From assembly GCA_965153355.1 (NCBI GenBank), contig OZ231126.1:104098001-104162000 (forward strand): 64,000 nucleotides of DNA. The letters run 5' to 3'. This DNA is from Flaccisagitta enflata. Its lineage: Eukaryota; Chaetognatha; Sagittoidea; Aphragmophora. Each line of letters starts with the position of its first letter. The stretch's first letter is position 1. The position numbers and the translations under genes are program-made. Positions 44,735 to 56,331 of this stretch are shown one piece after another. Below the pieces are notes generated by a model that saw nothing but the letters and a program-made list of their open reading frames with translations, ran no database searches and was not told the origin of the DNA.

Positions 44735-45786
44735 ATGCAACTATTGTACTCAAACTGTGTACCTAAGTTGACTTATGGCGCTGCAATTAAGGATCTCACT
44801 GCTGCGGAAGCAAATCAATACAAAAAAAAAAAGAGAAAAAAAAAAAGGAAAAAAAAAAGGGTAAACAAAATTGGAAAGCGCCTCTTATTTTCTCACATCA
44901 CTGAACTGACTGACAACTGTGACTAATCAGATGTCCGTGTGGTGCGACAACACAGAGGCCAGTCAGGATGCAGGGGATATGCCCTGGCTGGCGACGTTTG
45001 CAAGCCATGACATCGGAGGAAGATGTTACTGAGGAAGATGACGACGGAAAGGGGTCTTTGGGAACTGATGCTGAGTGGTACGAAGGGTCACCACCCCCTT
45101 TCTTAAACAAGGCCAAAGAGGAGAAAAGAGAAGCCGAGACTAAACTGAATCTGGCCGCCAGATGGCTGTCTACGATTTTACGGTGCATGTATACCGTGTG
45201 ATGTGCCTTTACGGATGTTATTGGATTCCTTTACGAACTTTACGGATGTTATTGGCTGTTTTTTTTTTCTACTTGTTATTTACAGCGAGGCTGTATATGT
45301 ATAATGTTCCAGTTTTTTTATATATGTTGTCTCATGTGTTTTTCGCAAATATTACTTGTTTGTACAATATCATTGTATCTGGTCTCACTATGATTGGGAT
45401 TGCCCAGGACGAGTCATCCGAGCAATGCCACAACCTTTTGTCCCTTACAACTATATTGGAGATCCCGACTTAAGTGTAATCCCCCTCCCGTAGTTGACCG
45501 TTGCTGCTGCTGTGTAATTATTTTGCCCCTTGGAGGGAATAAATTTGTTTTCATTTTTTTTCCTTTTTTTTTAAACAATGCGATTCGCCATATTTTTGGT
45601 TTTCGATGATGGCAAAGTATTGGCCAGTTGCGTGAATTCTATTACTATAAACCCATTGCCGAAATGTTTGCTAATGCAAGGAAACATTTTTTGAATTCTC
45701 TCATTAGTCATAAAAATGATTTATTAAGATTTCTATCTCAGCTCTTACGAGAAGCTGAGGAGGAGGAGCGAAGTAAAATTCCTTAA
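44735..45786 (+). pseudogene. LINE RT C-terminal tail, split by an insertion
   Basis: Left part 44735-44822: MQLLYSNCVPKLTYGAA...EANQY. Right part 45575-45786: NNAIRHIFGFR, TGA, WQSIGQLREFYYYKPIAEMF..., ending EERSKIP. The pieces match, in order, the thumb and tail seen at 41200 (LYATCIPHLTYAADV ... NDCIRRIFTFNRWESVRYLR). The TGA falls where Arg or a polar residue is usual, so CGA to TGA is possible. The insert starts in an A-rich run and ends in a T-rich run. Confidence 0.75.
44823..45574. other. Insert of about 750 bp inside the LINE tail
   Basis: Flanked by A-rich (AAAAAAAAAAGAG) and T-rich (CCTTTTTTTTT) sequence. It holds an acidic open stretch (44968-45201, with TSEEDVTEEDDDGKG) that I do not recognise. 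No terminal repeats are visible beyond the A/T runs. Confidence 0.5.
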
Positions 45787-45814
45787 CTTGTCTGTTTTCC
45801 CCCCCCCCTTTTTT

Positions 45815-46551
45815 GGGCAGCGGCCCCGAAGGGGACGAAGTCCTGTAGAACACAGGGGGAATCTGTCCGTCCGTCCGTACGTCCGTACGTCCGTCCGTCC
45901 GTCCCCCCCCTGCCCCACCCTCGGCTTCGTCTCCTTTGGGGCCCAAATCCAAACTGTATGGCCCAAATCCAAGCAAAATGGTCCAAATCCGCCCAAAATT
46001 GGCCAAATCCAGGCAAAATGGCCTAAGACTAGGTAAAATGGGCCTTATCTGGCTAGAAAACCTGAATTCTGGCCTGAGTTCTATCATCTTGGCCCCTTAA
46101 ACTTAGATTCTGGCTCCAAAAACCCACATCCAAGCTTTAGAGACCCAGATCCTGACCTTTGGGACCCAGATTCTGACCTCCAAGACCTAGGTGCTGGCCT
46201 AAAAGACCTAAATCCTAGCCTCAGAGGACCAAATCCTGACCTCAGAAACTGAAATCCTTGCCTCTGAGACCAAGAAATTGGTCTCTGAGACCCAGATTCT
46301 GGCCTCAGAGACCCAGATCCTGGCCTGCTCCTGCCTCAACTTAACCTACAAACTATACAAAAATGGCAAGGGTACCATTGTCCATATTCTGCCTTTTGTC
46401 AGTTCTCCTTGATATTCAATGAAAATTTGAATAACAGGGCATCCTGGACAGAAGGAAGGCAAACAGGACGGATGGACGGACGAACGGATGGATGGACGGA
46501 CAGATTCCCCCTGTGTTCTACAGGACTTCGTCCCCTTCGGGGCCGCTGCCC
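45815..46551. mobile_element. Family M element, copy 9
   Basis: Left arm after TTTTTT at 45815, (GTCC)n at 45868-45903, then a 24 bp-type degenerate minisatellite (GGCCCAAATCC words, later GACCCAGATTCTGGCCTC words), GGACGGACGG and an intact right arm. On the right the outer arm (AGCAGGGCACGGGTACCGC, then GACCACTTACTGCC) follows to about 46622, the inverted form of the outer arm seen left of copies 1, 3, 4, 5 and 7. Confidence 0.8.
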
Positions 46552-46622
46552 TGCTCCCTCTCAACCTTCATCACTTCCTACTCAAGCAGGGCACGGGTAC
46601 CGCTGACCACTTACTGCCTTTG

Positions 46623-47500
46623 GGCTGCTATTCTTTTATATTCCCCCTTCTTGATTTTCATTATGACCCCCCATGCCGCGACAAAAAACTAGCCTGTACT
46701 ACCTAGGAAAAAAGTATATCTACACCTGGGATACAATATGATTTAGTGACCTATTATTCATTTAATTATTATACAAAAAGTGTTAATATATAAAATAACT
46801 TGTTTTTTAACTAACAATTTTTAAGAAAGTTTTTGGAAGCAATATCTAAAGCCAGTCTAACTTATTATAGAGGATATGGTGTTAACACTCACAGGCAAAT
46901 TTACAATTTCGGAAAAAGTTTATATTCATATCTGCCATTTGAAGTCTAAGGGAGTACGAGATTTCTCAAAAATGAGCAAACTTCAAAAAACGGCCTCAGA
47001 TACTCGATAGACCTATGAGTGGGACCTTACTTAGTGGCAAATCACCAATCACAACCCAGTCGGTGAAAAAAAACCCCGCGGATGGGCTCAAAAACCAAAT
47101 CGCGACTAATTTTTAAACGATTTTTCGCACTTAGTCAGATTTTAAAAGCTTATTTGTTCATTCAAAATTCAACTTCATAAAAAAAGTAAATCACTAACCA
47201 GGCAGGATCAATATTTCTCAAAAATATGAATTTAGCATGTGCTTTAAATATACAATGGAGCACCGCTAAAGTGCACCCGCTAATAAGGCATGCCCCCCAA
47301 GAAGGCATATAACCTGTGGTCTCATGAGAGGTTTTTGTAGTTGTGTCTACAGTGGTAAGAAGCCAGCTTCACTGTAAGGCATAATTTTGCTGTCCCCTGG
47401 CATGTGCTCTAGTGAAGCTCAACTGTATTTTAATCATTTCTCTTCAAATTAACTCCATTTTGTTAATTCAAACTAGCTCATTAGTTTTTTTTCAGTTACC
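46623..47500. other. Non-coding stretch
   Basis: No gene, array or element recognised. Confidence 0.5.
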
Positions 47501-47505
47501 CTCTC

Positions 47506-47611
47506 TCTCTCTCCTTCTTTTCTTTCCTTTCTTTTCTCTCTCACCACCTCTATCTCCCTCCCACTCACTGACTCTCTCTCTCTTTCTTTATTTCTCTCTC
47601 TCTCTTTCTCT

Positions 47612-47687
<76 letters not shown>
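47506..47687. repeat. (CT)n microsatellite, interrupted on the left
   Basis: Pure CT from about 47618 to 47687. Confidence 0.97.
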
Positions 47688-47689
<2 letters not shown>

Positions 47690-47816
47690 ACCTATCTTCT
47701 TTCGCTGAAAATTTGGAAGGCCAAATTGGCCAGGACAAACTGAAAGCAGCCTTACTTATCCTTTCTGACAAAAACTTAGGTGCCCAAAGGAACTGGCGTT
47801 AAAGTTTGTTGCAATG

Positions 47817-48874
47817 GAGAATTCTTCAAATTCATGGAGCAGAGCTGAAGAATTCAGTGCATTTGAAGAGCAAAGACGACATAGAAATGATGCTATGCTG
47901 ATGAAGGAAGGAAGAATTGGCAAGACAAGGCAACTGACCAGCAAGACAGATTTTTAATATATCTTGAGTATAAGAAATATTGTGAGAAAAAAGCAGCAGG
48001 CAGTTATGGAAAAACATAGTTGAAGCCACTTTCAGAATTGTTCACAGAGGATGAACTTTAAATTCCAATTGACAGCAAAGCGGGAGAGAACTATTTTGGA
48101 CACTTCTCACAACAGCTCAAATCTAAAGGAGGTGTAGCATTTCAGGCCATAATCAGATTGGTACTCAAATTGATAGACAAAGCATTTGCAAAGGAAGCTG
48201 AATGCATGCTTAAAAACAAAAAATTGAAAGCCAAGCAAAAGGAAGTTGCAGAAATTCAGACAGATTGGTCCAGGGCCTAAAAAGACTTGATGAAGTCCAA
48301 ACTTGCTCTCACTGATCCAGAGGCAGATAAGCTAGCCAGAGAGCAGTAAAAAAACAAGGAGATGGCCTTGTGCCTAGATAATGGCAAGAAACATAAATGT
48401 GATGCTCCATTGACATCTCAAAATGAATTTCACAAATGCTTCAATTGAATCAAGATGTTGAAAGAGCAAAATTAACTGTCCATTTTGAGCAGAGAAATCA
48501 AGTTGAAAAAAAGCATTTTTTCTGAGTTGCCTAGTGACTTAGTTTACTTCAGGCAATGCAATATCAGTTCCAAATAAATGTATGAAAATCTACTGGCATT
48601 ACATTCTGTTGACCAATGCAATCAAGAATTCATTACAGTTGATGATATTTATGAAGCAACTAATATGCTTGATTCACCCACAGCACAGTCTCCAACAAAA
48701 AGAAAAAGATCTGCAGCAGCTAATTCAGCTGATCCTGAACTGGACTTCCAATGGCTACTTCAGGAGGTTGAGTTTCTTATTACTTTGGAAGTAGATGGTT
48801 GGAACCTTGGGTCAGTCCAGTCATACAACTATTGTTCAAGCCCTCACCACTCTGAAAGCTTGTGCAAAAGATGA
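47817..48874 (+). pseudogene. Decayed protein-coding gene of unknown family
   Basis: A continuous sense can be followed for about 350 codons: MENSSNSWSRAEEFSAF..., a frameshift near 47945 to RFLIYLEYKKYCEKKAAGSY, then a long frame with IDSKAGENYFGHFSQQLKSK, FQAIIRLVLKLIDKAFAK, a lysine/glutamate-rich helix (KNKKLKAKQKEVAEIQTDW), LPSDLVYFRQCN, DDIYEATNMLDSP, PTKRKRSAAA (NLS-like) and PELDFQWLLQEVEFL. Five in-frame stops (TAA or TGA) and at least one frameshift. No AATAAA or terminal repeats are visible. It could be a processed pseudogene or a DNA-transposon accessory ORF. I do not recognise it. Confidence 0.55.
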
Positions 48875-49630
48875 TGTAGAGAAAACATATCGGATTTACC
48901 CAACTGAAAAAGTAATAGATCACTTTGAAAAGAAGCATGTGCTTGAAATCACGCCCTTTTCTTATATTTGCCAAAAATATTAAGCAAAAAGATTTAGTTT
49001 TTGCACTATTCAACAGAGAGGTCATTGAGGCTCTGTGAGGATAATTCATCACCTCTAATGCCCAAGAATAGTAGCATAGTAGAGGTTAAGAAAAAAATTC
49101 ATGACCATTCATGATCTGACCTATGATTTAACTCTCCCTCTTACACAAATCTTATGAATTGGATGATTGCACTGCTGTATTGGAACTTTGTTTGACTAGG
49201 ATTGAGTTATTTAATTGATAAAACGATTACTGTTTTATTACAGATCACTAGCTTAACTGAGAGTTTGCTAGGTTTTGTTAATATCATGGCTAGGAGCTAT
49301 TTAAATAGCTAGATTTATTGATTTCAGTAACCGTTTTTCTATTTTTGCCTATTTTTCTGTAATTTTCATCATTTTTTACCTGCTGATAGTTAAAATTTCA
49401 AGTTATTTTTTTTCCAAGGGATGAAGAATGCTACTGAGGCATGGCATGAACAACAGTAGTTTAAAAAAGAAAAAAAAACGCTAGAAACGCTAATAAAACA
49501 ACAAAAATATTGCAAAAATCGTTTTCTAAGGCCATCCGCGGGGTATTTTTTGAGTGACAGCCCCAAAATTGGTGGAAAAACTCATATTTTGGGCCCATTG
49601 ACATGAAAATCATGTATCTGAGGCGAGATT
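48875..49630. other. AT-rich non-coding stretch
   Basis: Nothing recognised apart from an A run near 49470. Confidence 0.5.
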
Positions 49631-49635
49631 TTGAC

Positions 49636-50372
49636 TTATAATATAGGAATAGATGAGTCATTTAGAGCAACATTAAACTTATGCATATCTCCGCTTGTCA
49701 ACTCTTTTACATCAGCGCAGTATGTTAGACATGGAACACAGTGAGAGTAAAGGAAATTCACTTGAATAAGTTCGTTTTGCAAAAGATGTGATCTCAGAAT
49801 TGAATTCGCAGAACAATAAAATGAACTCAAGTCCAAAGCAATTGAAAAACTGAGCTTTGCTCCAGAAACAATCGTACAACCCAGATATTTCCAGCTTGAA
49901 ACAATATCAATAGGTTCATCATTTAAAGTAAGAGGCGTGATAATACTTGAGTCAATTTTTCCGAATACAAGTGTCTTAGACTTCTTTACATTAAAAGAAA
50001 GGCAAAACTCATCACAATATTCAACGCATATTGAAATTAATTTTTGCATGGCCCCTCGTGTGGGAGCTAGAAGACATAGGTCGTCAGCGTACATTAGGCA
50101 CACCATAAAAATAGATAATAAGTGGCATCCCAAACCCAAATCACGTAATTTATTGATCAAATCATTCATATACAATATAAACAGATTCGGGCTTAGAACA
50201 CCACTCTGATTTGTACCAGTTGTAACATGAAAATATTCACTGAAAGTGTTCTCCCAGCGACACCTACTTTTCATATTCAAATACCAGTAGATCATGAGAT
50301 TTAAAAAACAGACAGGGACTCCTCTATTCATAAGTTTTATGAACAAACCGTAATGCGAGTTTATAAAGGAGT
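49636..50372 (-). pseudogene. LINE ORF2 fragment: reverse transcriptase palm
   Basis: Reads NSHYGLFIKLMNRGVP, RCRWENTFSEYFHVTTGTNQ, GVLSPNLFILYMNDLI, LMYADDLCLLAPTRG (YADD), FNVKKSKTLVFGK, WKYLGCTIVSG, LYSHCVPCLTYCADV and NVALND, then loses the RT sense and stops. GTNQSGVLSP has Asn where VRQG is usual. Truncated on both sides; about 240 residues. Related in layout to the fragment at 41200. Confidence 0.85.
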
Positions 50373-52590
50373 TTTAAGAAATACAATGAGGAAAACATTT
50401 TTTTCAATAGTACGCCACATTAGGCGTTAAGAAAATCAGTTTCTCAATCAAAATTTTGATCAAGAGTTGTTTCATTGTTTACACAATCATCAAAAAATTC
50501 ACATGAACCTTTCAACTGAAGTCTTCCCAAAAAGTACTTTAAAAAATCTTTCATCTGAGACCAATCTGGTGTCAGTAGCTCAAACCATTTAGAAATGAAA
50601 GTAATCTAAAAGTAAACAGTCCATTTGACATGTTTTTGCAAAAAAATAATTTGGATATGATGACATCTAGTTCCAAATATGTTCAAGAGATTAATGATTT
50701 GTAAAAAAGTCCCGGCAATTAGATACTATAAAATGCATCTACTATGCCTTTCGGAAACTTTTTACGGAAATCAATTATCTCAACTACTTTAAGATTTACG
50801 TTGTCATAGTATATTACAAACGAAAAAAAGCATACTGTAGTCATACAGTTATATGAGCAGTAAATTTCTTTGAATTTTTGATGGGCAAACATTACAAACA
50901 AGATGTTATCCAAATATCACAAAATTTGGCCTGTAATCAGTAAATACTATCATTAGGCTACAGTTAAAAACTTATCAAAAAACTTGAAGTAGTTTTGGAG
51001 CTTCATTAATTCTATGTCAGAATGAATATTCATGGTATCAGAAAATATTGCCACTTGAGCATTCCAACTGATTGGGTACTTCAGAAAGAAATACAATTTT
51101 GGGCTAAATAGTTGATGGATTGCAATGATATTTGAGTCTAATATCTTACAAACTGTATACATCATTGACCTAAAATTTCATTTAAATTGGATATCATCTT
51201 CATAGGTTTTTGCAACTTCGAAAACTTGTCCCGTTTTTTTTTTTGCCACCGTTAATATGCAAATGGAACATTAAAAGTGCTTGGAAATAATGTTTCATTT
51301 GAATGCCCTAATTTAGCCCACTCTAGTACGCATATCAGGGTGTCAAAACTGGCTTTCCCCATGCAATCATCTTTTTCCATTGCAGAAATCCTGTCAAATG
51401 AGCTATTGCGCAACCTTTTATTTGAATTTGAATCAATGTTTCTATCATGCAAATTTTGATTCTACCATAAGTCTCTATGGAAACTTTACAGTCATTCTAA
51501 CAATGGTTCCCGATCAACTTGAAAGTTGCGCGAGGTTTCATTTGATGACATTTAGGCAAAGGAAAAAGTGCACATAAGGGGAAAGCCAAATTCAGCTCTC
51601 TGACATGCATAGTCAGCAATCCCTTCACGCATTTCTCAAGAACTCGTGGACAAGAACAATTTTGGATCAAAGATTTGAGAAGGTTCCATCAAACACTGTG
51701 CTAGGCTTAATAAGTATTAGATCTCCATGTCAAAATTAAAACCAAAGACGATTAGACGATCTAACTTTTAAATATAACTGACCCTTCAAGCCCAAAAAAA
51801 CGATGAAAAACAAAAAATGATGACAAGGTAAAATAGGATTCTGAGAGCTTTTTTCCAGATCTATCGATCTATGTGTTTTTTAAAGTCGTGCGATGACGAG
51901 AAGTGTTTGAAAATCAAATTTGTATCATATCTTTAGCTCTCATGGCTTTCTCGAAAATATCTCTTTTTTTCAACTTGGTTCATTTGAACCGCCTTTTCCT
52001 TCTCGTTCTAAATCTGTTTTCATATTTCTTTGGAAATGTCTCCTTCGTCCTCACGCGTCGATTGTTTGAACTTACTACTGATCATTTTTTCTGCTCTATT
52101 CTTCAACCGTGTTTTTGTTTTGCGTGGACAAGAATACATTAGGCTTTAAATGGGTCGGTTTTTTAATGACTTTTTTACAATGTAATAGTGAGTAGAAGGA
52201 CTCTCTGACTGTATATACTATTGGTAATTATTGTTTCAATAGCTGAGATCAAAGCCGGCAATAAAAATTGGTTTTGCACACCGATCGGCTAACTTAATCC
52301 TGAATTTTCTACCTGTCCTAACTTGTTTGATCATTAGCCCTCATATGCAAACATTTAAATACGATGATAGGAGCATAATTTTTGTAAAAAATCCTTTCTG
52401 TCATAACCACTTGAGGTTTTGCGGAGCTCTCGGAAAAAACACCTTTTCAAAAGTCTTTTTGACGTGCTTGTTGCGCGATGCAGATGGTGTTTCTTTTCTG
52501 AAGTCTTAAAACATTGTAAACTATTTTTATCTTTATCTTCGTTTTTGAGGAAGAAAAAAAATTCAAGATTTTTCAGCTTCATTCTCACTA
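50373..52590. other. AT-rich non-coding stretch
   Basis: More than 2 kb without a gene, array or element that I can support. Confidence 0.5.
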
Positions 52591-52619
52591 GTCTGTAAAC
52601 AGTTTCAGAAACGGTCTCA

Positions 52620-53180
52620 GGTATCTAACATGATTCAATTCATTCCAAAGCCAGGAGAGATGAGACAAGAGATAAAAAATAGAAAGGTAGAAAATAGAAG
52701 GGAAAAGAATAGAAGAAAAACAAGAGATAAAAAACAAAAAGGTAGAAAATAGAAGGGAAAAGAATAGAAAATGAAAAGAGGTGAAGGAACAAAAGGAAAG
52801 GAAGGAAAGTGAGGGAAGGAACAAAACAACAAAAAAAACAAAATAGCGAAAGCACAAAAGCACAAAAGCACAAACGAAACATGAATGATCAAATGAAATA
52901 ATGTAGGAATGAACAAACAAACAAATGAATGACCAAAAAAATGAACAAACCAATGCAATGATCAAAATAAAAGAAAATAAAAATGAGAAAACAAACAAAA
53001 TTGAACAAACGAACAAAAAAAACAAAAAAAAGAAATAACAAAAGAATGAAAAAATGGAAGAATGAACAGACAAAAGAATGAACAAGCGGACAAACAAACG
53101 AATGAACAAATGAGGAATGAAAGAACTAACGAATAAAAGAACAAAGAATGAAAGAATGAAACAAATGGACAGGAAGAAAA
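52620..53180. repeat. A-rich low-complexity tract with a 55 bp duplication
   Basis: AGAGATAAAAAA..GGTAGAAAATAGAAGGG occurs twice about 55 bp apart (near 52669 and 52724). The rest is AACAAAAGAATGAA-type sequence leading into the family S copy at 53186. Confidence 0.75.
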
Positions 53181-53185
53181 GAAAG

Positions 53186-53372
53186 AACAAGGTCGGAAAC
53201 ATGGCTACCCTAGCCGCGTGCGGGTGGGCAGGGGCCATATTTGAGGTTACCAGACCATTTGGGCAGGAGCAGTAGAGTCAAAGAATAAAAATCATAAAAA
53301 AAGTAAAATGTGACTAACCAACCGACAGTCTGACCAACCAGGGGTGTAGAGTCGCGTAGCACGTGACTAAAC
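53186..53372 (-). mobile_element. Family S element, full length
   Basis: Minus-strand order: TTTAG, hairpin GTCACGT-GCT-ACGCGAC (53351-53367), TCTACACCCC, GGTTGGTCAG units, CACATTTTACTTTTTT, CTGCTCCTGCCCAAATGG, CAAATATGGCCCCTGCCCAC, GCACGCGGCTAGGGTAGCC, CCGACCTTGTTC. Confidence 0.85.
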
Positions 53373-53750
53373 AGATCTTTAACAGATGTCTGGTAGACAA
53401 AATTCAACCCCTTGTTGGAAAAAGAATGAAAAGTTGCTGTTTATTGGGAAAAAATCGAAAAACGTTTTTAGATTTTTTGAGTCCTGGGTAAGAAATAATG
53501 TTTCCCTTTTTTGCTTGGGACAATTTGGGGAAGTTGGGGCAGGACTAGGCTCGCCCGCGGCTGGGGTTGAAATTGGTACAGGGTGAAAGAGGGCACTTTA
53601 TTACACCTTTTGGAAAAAATCAGGGCACTGTCGGACCAGTACTTTCGGCGCTATAAATTTTTTGATCTTTTTTTATTTTTTCATATTTTCCGCATGTTTT
53701 TCAAAAATCTTTATCTTTTTTAATTTTGGGCCCTAAGTAACAACAAAAAT
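53373..53750. other. Non-coding stretch
   Basis: Nothing recognised. Confidence 0.5.
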
Positions 53751-53754
53751 GAGT

Positions 53755-53890
53755 TCAGCAGAAGGCAGAGGGAGGAAGGGAGGGAGGGAGAGGGAGGGAA
53801 GGAAAAGGAGGGAAGGAGAGGGAGGGCAAGAGAGGGAAGGAGAGGGAGGGAAGAAGAGGGAGGGAAGGAGAGGGAGGGAAGGAGGGACAG
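53755..53890. repeat. GGGA/AGGG purine array, left block
   Basis: AGGGAGGG and GGAAGGAGAGGGAGGG units. The block TTTTGGGCCCTAAGTAACAAC stands on both sides of it (about 53724 and 53910), and TAGTAACAACAAAAATAAGTTCAGC again before the second purine block. Confidence 0.9.
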
Positions 53891-54180
53891 GATTTTTCAT
53901 TGATCTTAATTTTGGGCCCTAAGTAACAACTAAGCAGCTTCGAAAAGCGTTTTTGAAGGGGCGGTCGAATTCGTTCAATATGATCTTTTTTTTCGTCCAT
54001 CCGGTGGACGAAATGGAGATGCCATTTTTCGCCTGTTCGAAACAAAAAGTCGATACGATATAGGACAATGAGCGGCAATAATCGTGTACAATGGTGCCGA
54101 TCAATTTCTCTATCTTTTTTCTCTTCCTTATCTTCCTCCTCATAAACTGCCGCTCTCTCCCTTACCATTTCGTCATTTTC

Positions 54181-54181
<1 letters not shown>

Positions 54182-54250
<69 letters not shown>
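54182..54250. repeat. (CT)n microsatellite
   Basis: About 32 CT units. Confidence 0.97.
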
Positions 54251-54252
<2 letters not shown>

Positions 54253-54374
54253 CGTCCTCTTCTCGAAAGACTGACCATTTCGCCCTAACTCGAAAACCCT
54301 GCCCAAAAGTCGATTCGAAATAAAAGTCGAAACATATCGAAGCTGCTTAGTAACAACAAAAATAAGTTCAGCTG

Positions 54375-54795
54375 AGGGAGGGAGGGAAAGGGAGGGAAGG
54401 AAGGGGAGAGGGAGGGAAAGGGAGGGAGAGGGAGGGAGGGAGAGGGGGAGAGAGAGGGAGAAGGAGGGAGGGGGAGGGAGAGGGAGGGAGAGGGGGTGGG
54501 AGAGGGGGAGGGAAAGGGAAGGAGAGAGAGGGAGGGAGAGAGAGAGGGAAGGAGAGGGAGGGAGATGGAGGTAAGGAGAGGGAGGGAGAGGGAGGGGGTT
54601 GAGAGGGGGAGGGAGAGGGAAAGGGAAGGAGAGAAGGAGAAAGAGAGAGAGGGAGGGTGAGAAAGGGAGGGTGAGAGAGGGAGGGAGAGGGGGAGGGACC
54701 AAGGGAGGGAGGGAGGAATAGAGGGAGGGAGAGAGGGAGGGAGAGAAGGAGGGAGAGAAGGAGGGAGCAAAGGATGGAGACAGAGAGAGAGAGGG
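54375..54795. repeat. GGGA/AGGG purine array, right block
   Basis: About 420 bp of GAGGGAGGG-type units. Such G-rich strands could form quadruplex or triplex structures, which is inference. Confidence 0.93.
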
Positions 54796-54807
54796 TGAGA
54801 GACAGAC

Positions 54808-54808
54808 A

Positions 54809-54874
<66 letters not shown>
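54808..54874. repeat. (CA)n microsatellite
   Basis: About 32 CA units. Confidence 0.97.
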
Positions 54875-54877
<3 letters not shown>

Positions 54878-55678
54878 GCTTGTGAATGAAATTAGGAGAA
54901 AGAAAAAACTGAAAAAAACAAAAGCCATATTACGATTTTTTTCCGGTCGGCGAGAGCCGCCTTTACAGGTAACAAGTCAATTAGGAGCTTCTTCTGACAG
55001 TTGAACATGTTCACTTCTGCGGCTGCATAGGGGTGCTGACGAGCCACTGGAGCTCCCTAAGGGTGACAAGTTGATTCATTTAATAATGTTAGATTAAAAA
55101 AATAAATCGATCTTGATGTCGTTGGACTGGGCTCTGGTTGTTGCTATTTTATGACATGTTGTTCTGATCCTTATGTCATGAAGCATGGTCTTGCACCAAT
55201 TTTATCATTTCTTACGGATTATCTGGTTGGTATTTAGGCTTTAGATTTGGATTTATTGATTGATATTTTTGATTATATTTAGATATTTTACGTAGATTTG
55301 ACCATTTTACTTAGATTGGTTTTTATCGTTTGCATTTATTACAGGTTTGATTTATTCTGATCGCATTTATTGACATTGTTTAGATTTATTGATTGATTTA
55401 TTGCCTCATTTATTCATTTATTTCATGCATTTATTGATTTGTCCGTCTGATTTGTCCTTATTTCTGTCCAAATTGCTCATGTTTGTCCATATGATATTTT
55501 CTTCCTTTGCATTTCGTTTCTGTTATGAATTTATTGCGCCTTTTGTTATTTGGGCTATTCTAGACCGAGTTTGTAGCGCCCTCAATTGACCAATATTTGC
55601 ATTTTTACTGGCTGACGCAATCGAACCTCGAAGGGAAATTGAAGATTTCCATAGAATTCTATGACCTTCTAGAACCTT
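54875..55678. other. Non-coding flank of the 7 kb element
   Basis: TTTATTGATT words are frequent (55240-55440). No gene is recognised. Confidence 0.5.
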
Positions 55679-56230
55679 TTGTTGCTTAGTTACCGCCATT
55701 TTGCCGGCGATATTTCTTTACAGACCCTAGAAAAGACGCTTCGTATTGCTAAAAACTACGTTTACGCCTATTAAATAGACGCTTTTTACCATATTTTGCA
55801 CTGATACGGGCATTATTAGGACGCCTTTTCGACTTCCCTGAGCGCCAAACAAAGGTGAGAGCTTGATTTGGGTCCGTATTTTGTATTATTTTTCCCGTAC
55901 TTAGCCATATTTTTCCCGTTTCTGGCTTATTTTTCCCGTATTTAGTCTCGTATTTTGTCATTATTCCATCATTATTTGTTCAGTATTTTGTCACTTTCAG
56001 TAGTATTGGGTATTTCTGGCTAGATATCTGTATGTTTAGCTGCATTTTCATTAGCTCCTTTCATTTTCACTGTCTTGCAGCTTTAACTGCTTCGCCTACA
56101 TTCAAATAAAAAAAGATTTGGTTGATATCGCACTGTATTTGTTCACGGGATCGAAGTTTAGTCACAAGCGGCGCAGCCGCATACGGGAGAGCTAGAGGCA
56201 TTGGGCATTAGTTTAGTACACGAGAATACA
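55679..56230 (+). repeat. Left terminal direct repeat
   Basis: Starts somewhere between 55679 and 55702 and ends GAGAATACA at 56230. Contains a promoter-like AT-rich middle, CAAATAAAAAAAG (poly(A)-signal-like, near 56105) and a donor-like AAAGGTGAGAG near 55851. By eye it differs from the right repeat at about 21 positions, nearly all transitions. Confidence 0.85.
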
Positions 56231-56331
56231 GTTAAAGCTTTAGTATCGCGCATGCCCTGGCTCTTTTGTGTGTGTCTATTGTTGATCAGAACCGAGAAGA
56301 CAAAGAAACGTTCCTAATCTTCGCTCAATTG

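Noticed and set aside
53755-54873. 372-residue Pro/Ser/Leu-rich minus-strand frame beginning with Cys-Val repeats
   Set aside because: Composite of (CA)n, GGGA arrays and (CT)n read through; not a gene.
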